64,000 nt of DNA from SZUA-36 sp963704855. GTDB taxonomy: Bacteria; Pseudomonadota; Gammaproteobacteria; Xanthomonadales; SZUA-36. Made by a program: the position numbers and the translations under genes. How positions within the stretch are numbered: position 1 is the stretch's first letter; every line of letters begins with the position of its first letter. This document shows positions 17,136-27,540 of the stretch, one piece after another. The stretch lies in assembly GCA_963704855.1 (NCBI GenBank), contig CAVPHY010000001.1:186001-250000 (forward strand). Reading direction: 5' to 3'. The notes under the pieces are model-generated. The model saw only the letters and a list, made by a program, of their open reading frames with translations, made no database searches and was not told the origin of the DNA.

Positions 17136-19281
17136 ATGAGCCTGTCATCACGTATATTTTTCGGTCTTGGCGCGGGTATCGCCACCGGTTTGTTTTTCGG
17201 TGACCTGATCGCAGACCTCAAGGTGATTGGCGATATTTTCATCAAGTTATTGCAGATTACGGTTCTGCCCTACATCGTTGTATCGCTGATAGCGGGCTTT
17301 GGCCGCATGCAGATGTTTCAGGCCCGGCGCCTGGCCGTGCGGGGCTCGATGGTGCTGCTGGCTATCTGGGGCATCGCGCTAACGATGATATTTGTCGCAG
17401 CCATGGCCTTTCCCGACCTGGAAACTTCATCGTTCTTCGGCAGTGCAGCCACACCCCAGCCCCAGCAGACGGACCTGGTGGATCTCTACCTGCCTTCGAA
17501 CATCTTCTACTCGCTGTCCAACAACCTCGTCCCCGCAGTCGTGTTTTTCAGCATTTTGATGGGTGTTGCCCTGATCTCCGTTGAGGACAAGAGTGGTGTG
17601 TTGCCGGTCTTCGACGGTCTTGCGGCGGCCCTGGCCAAGATCAACACGGCCATAGTGCGTTTGACACCCTACGGCATCTTCGCCATTGCGGCGGCCGCGG
17701 CCGGCACCATGACCATCGAAGAGGTCAGCCGGGTGCAGGTTTACCTGGTCACCTACGTCAGCCTGGCATTGCTGGTGACCTTCTGGATTTTCCCCGGGCT
17801 GGTAGCCACCCTGAGCGGCTTGCCATTCCGGTCTGGTGCTGCATACCTTCAAGGACGCACTGGTGACAGCATTCGCAACCGGCAACCAGTTCGTGGTGTT
17901 GCCGCAGATCGCCGAAAACTGCAAAACCCTGTTACGCGAACAGGGCCGCTCGGGCCCCGAAACCGACTCGGCCGTGGATATTATCGTACCGGTTTCTTTC
18001 AATTTCCCGTCGTTGGGCAAACTGCTCGTCATCCTGTTCGTGCTGTTTGCGGCATGGTTCACCGATACCCCGCTGACGCTGGCGGACCGCCTGAGCCTGG
18101 CTTTCAACGGTTTGTTCAGCCTGTTTGGCAGTATCAATGTGGCGGTGCCTTACATGCTCGACAGCATGCATGTACCCGCCGACATGTTCCAGCTGTTCCT
18201 GGTAACCGGGATTGTCGTTGGCCGCTTTGGCGCAATGCTGGCAGCGTTGCATATCATTGTTCTGAGTATTCTCGGCACGCTGGCGTTGTTTGGGGCGTTG
18301 CAACTCAACTTTCGCAGCCTGTTTCGTTATCTCGGTATCAGTGCACTGGCCCTGTTCATCCTGGTGAGTGGTCTGCGTGCCTACTTCCTGCTGTTCGTAC
18401 CGCATGCCCCGCCGCGTGAAGTGGTACTGGCAAATATCCAGCTGATGGAACCGCGGGTCGATGCGACAGTAAGCACAACCCTGCCGGAAGCGGGTACCAC
18501 CATCCTGTCCGGTTCACGCCTTGATCATGTGCTGAGCAGCGGGGTGTTACAGGTTGGCTACCGCCCAAATAACCTGCCTTGCAGTTTCCTCACACCCGGT
18601 AACAAGCTGGTGGGTTTTGACGTTGAAATGGCGCATATCCTGGCAGACGATATCGGGGTAAAGCTCGAATTCATCCCTTTCAAGTTCGACCGGCTTGACG
18701 GCATGTTGCAATCCGGGCAGATCGACCTGGCAATGTCCTGTATTGCCGGTTTGCCGGATCGGTTTGCAAAAGCCTCGTTTTCACGGCCCTACATGGACCT
18801 GACCCTGGCATTGATAGTGCGTGATTATGACCGCCACCTTTACGGCGACATTGAAGCCCTGCGCCTGAAGAAAGACCTGACGATCGCAATGGTCAGCAGT
18901 CATTATTTTGCATCCCGCCTGCGTGCATTGCTGCCCGACGCCAAGCTGGTTCTGCTCGAAGCTGCAGAAGATTTCTTCGATGGCGAAAACGGAGGCGCCG
19001 ATGCCCTTTTGCTGTCAGCAGAGGAAGGCGCCGCCTATTCCTACCGTTATCCACAGTACACCGTGATAAAGCCGCGCAAGGGAACAATCCGCATACCAAC
19101 TGTTTATGCCGTACCCAAGGGTGATATAGAAACCATGATGTTTATCAGCAACTGGGTGGACCTGAAACAGAAAGATGGCACCGTGACACGGCTCTATGAC
19201 TACTGGATGCTCGGTGGTGAGGCCAAACCACGTGAGCGGCGATGGTCGGTGATCAGAAATGTATTGGGCTGGGTTGAATGA
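17136..19281 (+). CDS. dicarboxylate/amino acid:cation symporter fused to a family-3 solute-binding domain; one frameshift
   Basis: Residues 1 to about 415 form an SLC1-type (DAACS) symporter: FIKLLQITVLPYIVVSLIAG, NNLVPAVVFFSILMGVALIS, LTPYGIFAIAAAAAGTM, VPVSFNFPSLGK and VAVPYMLDSMHVPADM. After another membrane segment (about 425-445), residues 480-690 form a periplasmic binding domain: LQVGYRPNNLPCSF, VGFDVEMAHILADDIGV, GQIDLAMSCIAGLPDR. One extra base near 17820-17838 splits the gene; removing it gives 714 residues. The usual serine-rich SSS motif is replaced by TAFATGNQFVVLP. It probably captures an acidic substrate outside and delivers it to its own channel. Confidence 0.88.
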
Positions 19282-19338
19282 GGCCAAGGGAATCTCGCAC
19301 GGTTATCTTCCGGACCGTCTCGAAAGCTTGGCTGTGGA

Positions 19339-20391
19339 TTAAGCAAATTTCTGCAGGGTAGGGTTTACGAGCTCGGAGCGGCCTGCCAGGTTTTCGAGCC
19401 AGCCAAGCGCGCCGCTGATATCTCCCCGGAACTTGACCCGGGAGTCTGCCAGGATAGCGGCACGGGTTTGTGCATTGTATTGATGTTCGGGGGCTTTCGA
19501 ATAGGTCTGCAGTACCGGGCTTTGCACTGCTTTATCAATGGTTTCCACGGTAGTGGCTATATCCAGGTGATGCAGCATACCCGCCAGTGTTTCGTTCGGG
19601 TTATCGAGCATTGAGTCGAATTCCAGCAGCTTGATCTGATGAGGGTATGCCTCAAGCGATCGGGTGGCACTGCTTGTTTCACTCAACCAGCTCAACGCGG
19701 CCAATTGCCCGGCCGTCAATTGATTCAACTGAATATCGAGACCCGTTTTCTGCTGCACACGCTGCAGCCTGAGTTGCGCAAACCCTTTCAGGTCAGTCAG
19801 CGCATTCTGACCGGCGAGCAAAGTTGCAATATGCGTTTCCGGACGATTATATATAAAAATGGATTTGGCGCCGGGCTCTGATGTATTGATTTCTGCGAGC
19901 AGATCAGTGCAAATGCTGGTTGCCTTTATCACCGTATTACCGGCACCACGGCACCACATCTTTGACAGGGTCTTTAAGTGATCCCGGCGGGACTGTTGAG
20001 TGAGAAATGAACGACCATCGCCTGCATCTGCAAGATCTTGCGCCAGGGTTCGCAACGGCAGCGGTTCGCGTAAACACTGGGTATCCCCGGCAAACTCCAG
20101 CAGACGCGATAATAGTGTCGAGCCGCAATGCCCAACATGAAAAATGAATCTTGCCGGTTTACCCCCGGGCACCTTTTCGAAAACATCAGATACTGACGGC
20201 CAGGGCACCCAGGCCCACTTCGTTGTCTGTTTTAACACTCGTTGGTCGAGAAAACTGGCTGCCCTGATCTCGGCAGCGGATAACTCCACTAGAAGCAGAT
20301 TACCGCTGATCAAATCGAGCCTGTGCGGAAAAATCCCGGGGTTCGCTTCCAGCCTGTCGATCCAGGCTTCAATTGGCTTTGCGGTGTTCAT
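19339..20391 (-). CDS. sulfotransferase-like P-loop protein
   Basis: A 350-residue protein with the PAPS-binding-like loop HVGHCGSTLLSRLLE near residue 105 and a second region KSIFIYNRPETHIATLL, as in sulfotransferases. Sequence resembles bacterial sulfotransferase-family proteins of unknown acceptor. It is transcribed divergently from the PKHD-type dioxygenase with 77 bp between them. The functional link is inference from this spacing only. Confidence 0.75.
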   Translation of the reverse strand: MNTAKPIEAWIDRLEANPGIFPHRLDLISGNLLLVELSAAEIRAASFLDQRVLKQTTKWAWVPWPSVSDVFEKVPGGKPARFIFHVGHCGSTLLSRLLEFAGDTQCLREPLPLRTLAQDLADAGDGRSFLTQQSRRDHLKTLSKMWCRGAGNTVIKATSICTDLLAEINTSEPGAKSIFIYNRPETHIATLLAGQNALTDLKGFAQLRLQRVQQKTGLDIQLNQLTAGQLAALSWLSETSSATRSLEAYPHQIKLLEFDSMLDNPNETLAGMLHHLDIATTVETIDKAVQSPVLQTYSKAPEHQYNAQTRAAILADSRVKFRGDISGALGWLENLAGRSELVNPTLQKFA

Positions 20392-20468
20392 ATTATCATT
20401 GACCTTAACCTCAAGAGAATTTAGGTTGTGAGCACTTATACTTTCAGAATGTCTTAAGAGAGAAATTC

Positions 20469-21134
20469 ATGATACTCGAGATACCCGACCTGCTTACACC
20501 ATTGGAACTCAAGCGCCTGCAACAAATCGGCGCCGAGTCAGCATTTGTTGATGGCCGCCTGAGCAACCCACACAATAAAACCAAGAACAATCAACAGATT
20601 GATCATGCAGCGCCCGGGCACCAGGAATCAAGCCAGCTCATTATGAGCGCGCTTGTCCGTCACGAGGGTTTTCGTGATTTTGCGATGCCGGTAAAAATTG
20701 CACCGCCGATGTTGTGCAAATACGAAAAGGGTATGGCCTACGGTGCACACTCCGACGTCGCATTACTGCCGCTGCAAAGATTAAAAATCGTTTTGCGCTC
20801 CGATATATCCGCCACGCTTTTTCTGCAAGACCCCTCAAGCTACGATGGCGGGGAGCTTGTCCTTCATTTTGAAAGCCGCAAGTTACCGATCAAACTGCCC
20901 GCGGGCGGTTTGGTTGCCTATCCATCCACGATGCTGCACGAAGTTGCGGAAGTCACACGCGGCCAGAGGCTGGTCGCCATAACCTTCATAGAGAGCCAGA
21001 TCATCGATGAGCGGCAGCGCTACATGATCTATAGCCTCGGTGAGGTTTCTGCCCTGGAAGGCTTGACCATGAAGCCGGAAAACCGGAACCGGCTGGATCT
21101 CGTCCGCCACAACCTGATTCGTATGTGGTCCTAG
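20469..21134 (+). CDS. Fe(II)/2-oxoglutarate dioxygenase, PKHD-type (PiuC-like)
   Basis: 221 residues with the iron ligands H-x-D in YGAHSDVALL and the distal His in STMLHEVAEVTRGQRLVAI, then the 2-oxoglutarate Arg and the family tail FIESQI. LFLQDPSSYDGGELVLHFE is the double-stranded beta-helix core. PiuC-like hydroxylases are often near siderophore receptors; none is adjacent here. ATG follows AGAGAAATTC. It overlaps the endonuclease gene tail to tail by four bases. Confidence 0.9.
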   Translation: MILEIPDLLTPLELKRLQQIGAESAFVDGRLSNPHNKTKNNQQIDHAAPGHQESSQLIMSALVRHEGFRDFAMPVKIAPPMLCKYEKGMAYGAHSDVALLPLQRLKIVLRSDISATLFLQDPSSYDGGELVLHFESRKLPIKLPAGGLVAYPSTMLHEVAEVTRGQRLVAITFIESQIIDERQRYMIYSLGEVSALEGLTMKPENRNRLDLVRHNLIRMWS

Positions 21135-22439
21135 AGCGCCTCGCACAGGTCAACGTTATCAATCGCCACACGTTGAATCGGTACGCTGCCTTGCCGGTTA
21201 ATTGACGTTATGTCGTATTCGATCAGTGCTGAATTACACCCGTCAAATGTCAGTGTAATCGTTCCATCTGAACCCACCGGTTCGGTATGCTGAACCTCGC
21301 TTGCCACGTCAAATAGCCCACCCGAGGTAATATCAATGTTCATAATCGCCCGGTTACCCGTAAAAGGCCCCAAAGCTGTAATCCAACGATGACCGGCGTC
21401 ACCGAGATTGGCCGGTGCGTCTTGCGCCGGTAGCGCCGTGTCATAGGTAAACCAGGCAAGAGACACCAGACCCAGGTCAGGGAACACGGTGATGAAGAAC
21501 CCCTGTCCACTGGTTACCGGGTTGTACCAGGCATCATTCAGACCGGCGTTGATCTGGAACCCGGGGCAGTTGCTTTCAAATATACATGCTGCCCATTCCG
21601 GGTGATCAATGAACGGATTCCGGTTTCCCTGGAAAGAAGCGACCGTCTCATGGTGCCGGATTTCAACAGCATCAACGGGATCCTGTTGATGCCATTGCAG
21701 CAAGACAGACAATAACCCCATGTAGCCCACGTCTTCATTCACACCCGTGTTCGATTGATCCATCAGCTTGCGGTCATCGGTAAGGATGAGGTCGGGTTCA
21801 GAATGACCGGTTATGCCATGTGTGCCACCCGCATAACGCACATCCATGTACATCAGGGCGCGGGCCACATCGCCGCGTCGTCCCGCCCATGTCTCCCACC
21901 TTCCCTGGGTGTACGCACCATCGGTCCAGTTGGAATCACCGGGGTACGCACCACCGGTGCCACCCCGGCCATTCAAGGCCTGGGTCACATATTCAAGGCA
22001 GCCCGAACCACAGTGGTCATAGGGCTTGTTAGAACGGTTAAAGTTGTAATCGATATCAGACAGGAACAGGTGGTGCATATCGGTGTATGGGTAATTCAGG
22101 CTGGGCCCGTTGTCAGGGAACCCGTACGAGGTGGGCCAGGTATGCTCCCGGTTATAGAAATCATTGCCACCATGATGCTTCAAAAAGGTGGTATTTCGAT
22201 AAATTGTTATGATGTTATCGGGGTTGTCCTGATTCTCGTCAGCAATCTCGAGAACATCCCAGGTGTCCGTTGACGAGAGACGTGTACGGGAAACGGGTGT
22301 GATCATCGATGATCTCATGGAGTGAATCACGCATTGTCTGGGGCGTTGATTTGTCCACATTTTCGTAATAGTCAGAGTCCGCATGACCTGAACTGATGAT
22401 GACATTTAGCAATACAACAAAAACAAATGGACGGATCAA
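21131..22439 (-). CDS. secreted endonuclease I family nuclease; one frameshift
   Basis: The N-terminal frame starts at TTG 22439 behind GAGG with a signal peptide (MIRPFVFVVLLNVIISSGHA) and reads to HTRFPYTS. The rest continues as STDTWDVLEIADENQ in the next frame; removal of one base near 22273-22280 joins them into 435 residues. The nuclease motif REHTWPTSYGF and MHHLFLSDIDYN contain the catalytic His and metal ligands of the EndA/NucM family. A C-terminal beta-rich domain of about 180 residues follows. It would degrade extracellular DNA. Confidence 0.88.
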
Positions 22440-22569
22440 CTAAGGCACCCTCTTATTTGAGCCGATTTTACTACGCAACGCCGGATTGTATCCAACACTT
22501 ACCGTTTGATATTCAGTTAGATTATGATGTTTGATCTGTGGAAATAAAAACCTGGAGGTCTCAAGGCTC

Positions 22570-23280
22570 ATGAAAAAAAACTTAACAATCATGGTAGGCG
22601 GTATCGTGTTGGTTCTCGCGGTTGTTTTATGGCAACTGCTCGCTAACCTGGACTCCATTGTCGCCGGTGTTATTGAAGATGTCGGCTCGGATGTGCTGAA
22701 GACAAAGGTCAGCGTTTCCGGTGTATCGATTGACCTGAAAGCGAGCAAAGCAGCAATCGCCGGTGTTACCGTCGCAAACCCCGATGGTTATTCGCGCGCA
22801 AATCTTTTCGAACTTGATGGTATAGAAGTGGATATCGACCTCGATTCAATTGGCAAGGATGTTCTGGTGATCAATTCCATCCGTATACAAAACCCAAAAA
22901 TAAATTTTGAGGGGGACGCAAAGGGCGGCAGCAATATGCAGACTTTGCTGGATAACATCGAAAGCGGTTCTGCTGAAGGTAAACCTGCGTCCGCGGATGA
23001 TGAGCTGAAAATGATCGTTAACAACTTCGAATTGAGTGGCGCGCAGGTTAAAGCCAGTTCGGAACTGAAACCGGGTGAAGCCCTGGATTTCAAATTACCC
23101 GCAGTCAAGATGTCCGGCATCGGCAAGGCCGAGGGCGGCGTGACCGCTGATGTGGTTGCAAAAGAGATTGCCAGCGAACTAATTAGCGAGGTTATCAGGG
23201 CGGCAGCGAAGGCGGGTATCAATAAAGTGATTGAAGAGAAGACCAAGGGTTTATTGGATAAGATCAAAATCAAGGGTTAA
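22570..23280 (+). CDS. AsmA-like membrane-anchored periplasmic protein
   Basis: 236 residues with one N-terminal membrane segment (LTIMVGGIVLVLAVVLWQLL) followed by a repetitive beta-strand pattern (VSVSGVSIDLKASKAAIAGV, LDSIGKDVLVINSIRIQNPK) as found in AsmA and DUF748 relatives, which line the periplasm as lipid-handling or assembly proteins. It is much shorter than AsmA. The C-terminus is helical and basic (KAGINKVIEEKTKGLLDKIK). Confidence 0.65.
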   Translation: MKKNLTIMVGGIVLVLAVVLWQLLANLDSIVAGVIEDVGSDVLKTKVSVSGVSIDLKASKAAIAGVTVANPDGYSRANLFELDGIEVDIDLDSIGKDVLVINSIRIQNPKINFEGDAKGGSNMQTLLDNIESGSAEGKPASADDELKMIVNNFELSGAQVKASSELKPGEALDFKLPAVKMSGIGKAEGGVTADVVAKEIASELISEVIRAAAKAGINKVIEEKTKGLLDKIKIKG

Positions 23281-23413
23281 CCAGGAACCACGTAGATCTG
23301 GCGGCGTGGTTTGATTGTCGAAAACGACAAGCGCCCGTGTTCAGCGGTTGAAACGATCAATGACCATGCCCCCGCCTGGTTAGAATTGTGGGGCCTGGAG
23401 AAACAGCAGCTTA

Positions 23414-24208
23414 TTGATGAACACCGCTACTACCATAGCTGATTTTCGAAAGCCAACCCGTCCCGGACCGATCCGGACATTAATCAGTCTTTATTTTGGA
23501 TTACTCCTGGCAGGTGCAGCATATGCCGGCAGCCAGTCAGCCAATGACCTGCAGATACAGACCACGCCAAATGAGCTGCTTGGCGAGCAGCAGGCAGCGC
23601 TTTACGAGAAAATACTGGATTCCGACGAGCAGGTCAGTTGGCAGGTGTATCTTCCGGCAAACGATTCAAACGAAAAGCCCGGTGTGTTTGTCTATGTCAG
23701 CCCGATGAATACGGGACGTATCGATTCACGCTGGCGCGAGGTGATGGACCAGCAAAACCTGATCTACATCGCCGCCAATGATTCGGGTAACAAGGTCCTC
23801 ACCATTCGCAGAATGGTCATGGCCACCCTGGCGGTCCAGGCCTTGGCACGACAATTCTCCTTCGACACCGGCAGCATTTATGTTTCAGGGTTCTCAGGCG
23901 GCGGCAGGGTGGCCAGCCGGCTTGCAAGCCAGTATCCCGAAGTATTTACTGGCGCCCTCTACATATGTGGGGTAGATTTCTGGAAGAAGGGCCAGACGCC
24001 CAACGTGGAACGCGTGATCCGGAATCGGTTTGTATTCCTTACCGGCACACGGGATTTCAATCGAAGGGAAACCCGGCAGATTCAGAAGCGCTATATCAAG
24101 GCGGGTGCGCAGCACACAAAACTGATGGTGGTTCCTGGATTGGCGCATCAACACCCGGATGCGGCCTATCTGACCGAGGCGCTCCAGTTTTTACAGGGTC
24201 AGGATTAA
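23414..24208 (+). CDS. exported alpha/beta hydrolase (polyhydroxybutyrate depolymerase/feruloyl esterase-like)
   Basis: 264 residues with a signal-like hydrophobic segment at about 22-40. The nucleophile elbow GSIYVSGFSGGGRVASRLA, the acid in FLTGTRDFN and the His in GLAHQHP make a plausible triad. The domain order matches small secreted esterases of the LpqC/PHB depolymerase group. It is 31 bp upstream of the metallo-hydrolase gene, and the two may share a transcript. Confidence 0.75.
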   Translation: MMNTATTIADFRKPTRPGPIRTLISLYFGLLLAGAAYAGSQSANDLQIQTTPNELLGEQQAALYEKILDSDEQVSWQVYLPANDSNEKPGVFVYVSPMNTGRIDSRWREVMDQQNLIYIAANDSGNKVLTIRRMVMATLAVQALARQFSFDTGSIYVSGFSGGGRVASRLASQYPEVFTGALYICGVDFWKKGQTPNVERVIRNRFVFLTGTRDFNRRETRQIQKRYIKAGAQHTKLMVVPGLAHQHPDAAYLTEALQFLQGQD

Positions 24209-24239
24209 CCTTACAGAGCATGGCAGGGAACCACATACC

Positions 24240-25179
24240 ATGAGAGCAAGATTCTTCGAACTGTTATTCGCCGCAATGGTTTGCGCAATTGCCAGCCTTC
24301 CGGCGGTTGGCAGCGGTAACGAGCCTTATCTCTATATCCTGGGTGTCACCCAGGATGCCGGTTACCCGCAAACCGGCTGTTACGCAGTAGCATTGCATGC
24401 CGGGCTGGCAGGACGCCAGTCTCAGACGCAGCGCGGTATCGCTCGGCCTGATTGACCCTGCAGCGCAGAAAAAGTACCTGTTCGAAGCCACACCCGGTTT
24501 TCCTGCGCAGTTTTACGAACTCGAAATGGAAGCGCCCTCTGACCGGTTTGAGCTGGGCGGAATTTTCCTGACGCATGCACATATCGGTCATTACACGGGC
24601 CTGATGTTCCTCGGCCACGAGGCCATGGGCGCGTCTGGTGTACCTGTTTACGCGATGCCGCGCATGCGCCGTTATCTCGAAGAGAATGGACCCTGGAGCC
24701 AACTGGTATCCTATGGAAACATCGTTCTGAAACCGCTGCAGAACGATGAAGCACAGGTTTTCGGGTCGCTCAGCGTGACACCGTTCCTGGTTCCCCACCG
24801 GGATGAATACTCGGAAACGGTCGGCTACCGTATCGATGGGCCAAACAGATCCGCGATATTCATCCCGGACATCAATAAATGGTCGGAATGGCAAACCGAC
24901 CTGGCTGCACTGATAAAAACCGTGGACTATGCGCTTATCGATGCAACATTTTTTTCCGATGGTGAACTGCCGGGGCGCGATATGTCGAAGGTGCCGCACC
25001 CATTCGTCACCGAGAGCATGGAGCTTCTGGAAAACCTGCCGATGAATGAACGCAACAGGGTATGGTTTATACACATGAATCACACCAACCCCTTGCTCAA
25101 CCCTCAAAGCGAGCAAAGCAAATCGGTTCAATCCAGGGGTTTTAATATTGCCGTTGAAGGAATACGGCTTAATTTGTGA
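24240..25179 (+). CDS. exported metallo-beta-lactamase-fold hydrolase (PqqB/PhnP-like); one frameshift
   Basis: The first frame gives a signal peptide and LYILGVTQDAGYPQTGCY; one extra base near 24388-24396 shifts to CMPGWQDASLRRSAVSLGLI and the remaining protein. The metal motif is IFLTHAHIGHYTGLMFLG, a variant of THxHxDH in which the Asp is Gly-His (HAHIGH). FIPDINKW, the DATFF strand and WFIHMNHTNP follow. Removing one base gives 312 residues. The substrate is unknown. Conservation of the GxTQDAGxPQ start is typical of PqqB-like exported members. Confidence 0.8.
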
Positions 25180-25245
25180 CACCCAAAAGCGTAAAATCCC
25201 TTTGTCAGTTTTGTCATAACCATTTGGGACCCAGGAGCAAAAACC

Positions 25246-25878
25246 GTGACACCGGAAGCCTTTGTCGAACAGCTCGGCCGTGAAAAAGCCAGCGCAATAT
25301 TACGAACCAATGATCAGGAAAAAGCCGCGAAGGCCATGGAAGCAGCCATACGGGGTGGCTTCAAGATAATCGAGTTCACGCTGACCATTCCCGGCGTTTA
25401 TGAACTGGTACAGGATTTCTCCCGTCGCGATGGCCTGGTGGTCGGCACCGGAACTGTTATGGATGCGGAACAGGCGCGGCAATCGGTTGAAGCCGGCGCC
25501 CGCTTCCTGGTTTCGCCCGTGGTGGACGAGGTAGTTATCGGTGCAGCCAACGAAATGGGCGTGGCCAGTATGCCCGGCACTCACACCCCCACGGAGATGT
25601 TGCGTGCTCACCGCGCCGGCGCCCAGTTGTGTAAACTGTTCCCGTGTCCGCATGGTGGGCCAGACTGGGTTCGCGCAGTACTCGGCCCCATGCCCTATCT
25701 GAAAATCGTACCCACCAACGGTGCGGACCAGCACAATGCCGGGGAGTGGATCGCCGCCGGCGCCTTTGCCACCGGTTTCGTTGCACCCTTGTTTGTCGCC
25801 GCAGACATTGCTGCAGGCCGCTGGGACGCTATTGAAGAACGCGCACAGAAGTGTCTCGCTGCTGCGCAAGGAAAATGA
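25246..25878 (+). CDS. eda: 2-keto-3-deoxy-6-phosphogluconate / 4-hydroxy-2-oxoglutarate aldolase
   Basis: 210 residues of the class I KDPG aldolase family: AILRTN (phosphate-side Arg), KIIEFTLTIPG (general-base Glu), VGTGTVMDAEQA, FLVSPVVDEVV, MPGTHTPTEM and the Schiff-base Lys in QLCKLFPCP. It splits KDPG to pyruvate and glyceraldehyde 3-phosphate or acts on a related keto acid. GTG start behind CCAGGAGCAAAAACC. No Entner-Doudoroff partner genes are adjacent. Confidence 0.92.
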   Translation: MTPEAFVEQLGREKASAILRTNDQEKAAKAMEAAIRGGFKIIEFTLTIPGVYELVQDFSRRDGLVVGTGTVMDAEQARQSVEAGARFLVSPVVDEVVIGAANEMGVASMPGTHTPTEMLRAHRAGAQLCKLFPCPHGGPDWVRAVLGPMPYLKIVPTNGADQHNAGEWIAAGAFATGFVAPLFVAADIAAGRWDAIEERAQKCLAAAQGK

Positions 25879-25946
25879 TCAGGTTAATTTGACTGTGAAT
25901 TCCTGCGACGTTGTATGTAGTTTGAAGGCTTCGATTCAGACGGTGC

Positions 25947-26147
25947 GCTCAACAGCCCGGGTGGGCTTTACTTCCCGGTCTTATCCGGCCCTGCGGGCTG
26001 CCCTCAGCCAGGATTCCGCCTGATCGGGACCGTGCTGGCGGTACATCCTGTACCGTCAGCTCTCGATTTTCGTCCTGAAAATCGCCCCTGGCGTACTCCT
26101 GTCTTCGGCGGATAAACGGGAAGTAAAACCCACCCGGGCTATTGAGC
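25947..26147. mobile_element. palindromic non-coding element A
   Basis: Bases 25947-25977 are inverted-complementary to 26117-26147 with 29 of 31 matches. Inside are two perfect or near-perfect hairpins: 26034-26060 (twelve-base arms, loop TCC) and 26064-26084 (CGATTTTC/GAAAATCG). No ORF. It looks like a MITE or other structured repeat inserted after eda. Copy number in the genome is unknown. Confidence 0.65.
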
Positions 26148-26156
26148 TCTTCAGCT

Positions 26157-26443
26157 GAAAGTCGTGCACCCTGGTCCAGACACGGGGGACGGTTGTGGTC
26201 TGGGCGAACTTAGAAGCGCCGAGTAGCCGGGCGGGTTAGGGGCGATCGGGCGGGATGCCCGATCGAGGCCGCCCAATACAGGATGTATTGTGAGGCCGGT
26301 CCCGTTGACCTGAATATTGCGAACGCAATATTCAGGTCTATCCCGGCCGGATGCGAGGGTAGTCCCGGATCTCGATCCGGGACCGCTGGCCCGAGAGCAC
26401 AGACCACAACCGTCTGCCGTGTCATTGCACCTTCACGACTTCC
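26157..26443. mobile_element. palindromic non-coding element B
   Basis: GACGGTTGTGGTCTG at 26188-26202 is exactly inverted at 26400-26414; the match extends outward through GACACGG and then AAGTCGTG near 26160 and 26435. Inside are stacked hairpins: GATCGGGC/GCCCGATC near 26244-26264, CAATACA-GGA-TGTATTG (26274-26290), a 15-base arm pair at 26307-26338 and GTCCCGGAT/ATCCGGGAC (26362-26383). No ORF. It abuts element A, forming about 500 bases of nested palindromes. Confidence 0.65.
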
Positions 26444-26527
26444 TAAGCACTACCTGTTACTGGCGGGTAACCACGCATTGGCGGATACAATGATGCAGGA
26501 ATTCTCAGTTAAATCAACCAGATCCCT

Positions 26528-27466
26528 TTAACGTTCCTCTTCATAAAGCCGGCTGACAAACCCGGTAGAAAGTGGGTAGGTTTCAATCCAGCGCTCGATA
26601 TCTGTCTGCATTGTAGCAGGCGCATTCTGCCGCTCAACCCGCACCCAGTCGGCCTTTTCACGTCCGAACCGAGGGGGCTGTAGCCAAAGGGCGGAAAATG
26701 ATGCGAAGGTGATATCCGTGTAATTGATTGATTCATCACCAAGAATGGAAATTCTTCCATCAGCGAGCGATTTTTCTGTTTCAGCCAGGATACCTTCGAT
26801 GTGTTGCACGGATTTGGCATAACCGGTATCAGAAATGCGAAAAGCCTTACGTAGCAGAATACACAAAACCGGGTAGAGGGCGATGACAAGATAACGCTGC
26901 CAGGCGGGTATCACAGGGCTGTCACATCCCCAGGCGTGCAAGGTCAATTTGCGCTCATCCAGGATATGGTAATAAACCCAGACCTGCAGATCCCTGCCGT
27001 AGCGGTCGAGCTTTTTCTCCAGCGCAAGCCGTTCCGGTGTTGGCTCGAGAAATCTGGCCTTGTCACCTGATCCGGCCGCATACGCACCCCACAAATAACG
27101 CAGAATTTCCGGTGAGTTGCCGATACTTGAACGTACCAGGCCGGTTCGAATTTTCAGCTCGGGAACCGACCTTCCGGTGGAAAATACACCCAGCACACCA
27201 ACCCACTGGCGCTCCGTGTACTCGATACCGAGGCGGTCCATACACCAACGGACCTTTTCGACAAAGTGGCTGGCAGCAATGGTTTCAAGCTCTATCTCCG
27301 GAGTCTTTTCCGGTGCGAGAATCCCGCTCAACGTAATCAGCCAGCGCCAGGCAAGTGCCACGACCACCAAGGCGACAGCACCGGCTACGGAAATCCCGAA
27401 CCAGGCGACGAAAACAGGTAACAGGAACAGAAAAACCGTGTGAATAAAAAGACGTTTTGCAGTCAT
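26528..27466 (-). CDS. membrane protein with glutathione S-transferase-like domain
   Basis: 312 residues. Two hydrophobic stretches at about 8-45 anchor the N-terminus, and after PEIELETIAASHFVEKVRWC (the GST-type S-x-F-x-x-K-V start with a Cys) comes ERQWVGVLGVFSTGRSVPEL, then the helical C-domain with SLADGRISILGDESINYTDI, the N-capping region of GSTs. It may act on a hydrophobic electrophile at the membrane. The substrate is unknown. It faces the palindromic elements at its 3' end. Confidence 0.7.
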   Translation of the reverse strand: MTAKRLFIHTVFLFLLPVFVAWFGISVAGAVALVVVALAWRWLITLSGILAPEKTPEIELETIAASHFVEKVRWCMDRLGIEYTERQWVGVLGVFSTGRSVPELKIRTGLVRSSIGNSPEILRYLWGAYAAGSGDKARFLEPTPERLALEKKLDRYGRDLQVWVYYHILDERKLTLHAWGCDSPVIPAWQRYLVIALYPVLCILLRKAFRISDTGYAKSVQHIEGILAETEKSLADGRISILGDESINYTDITFASFSALWLQPPRFGREKADWVRVERQNAPATMQTDIERWIETYPLSTGFVSRLYEEER

Positions 27467-27540
27467 GCTCCCACCTGGGCGAATCTCGTTATGAATTGAA
27501 GCGAGGCACTCTCTTCTTCAAACGTGAAGAAAGCCCGGTG

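Noticed and set aside
25900..26530. Short ORFs in the palindromic region after eda
   Set aside because: They follow from stem sequences read through in both directions and have no start sites or family character.
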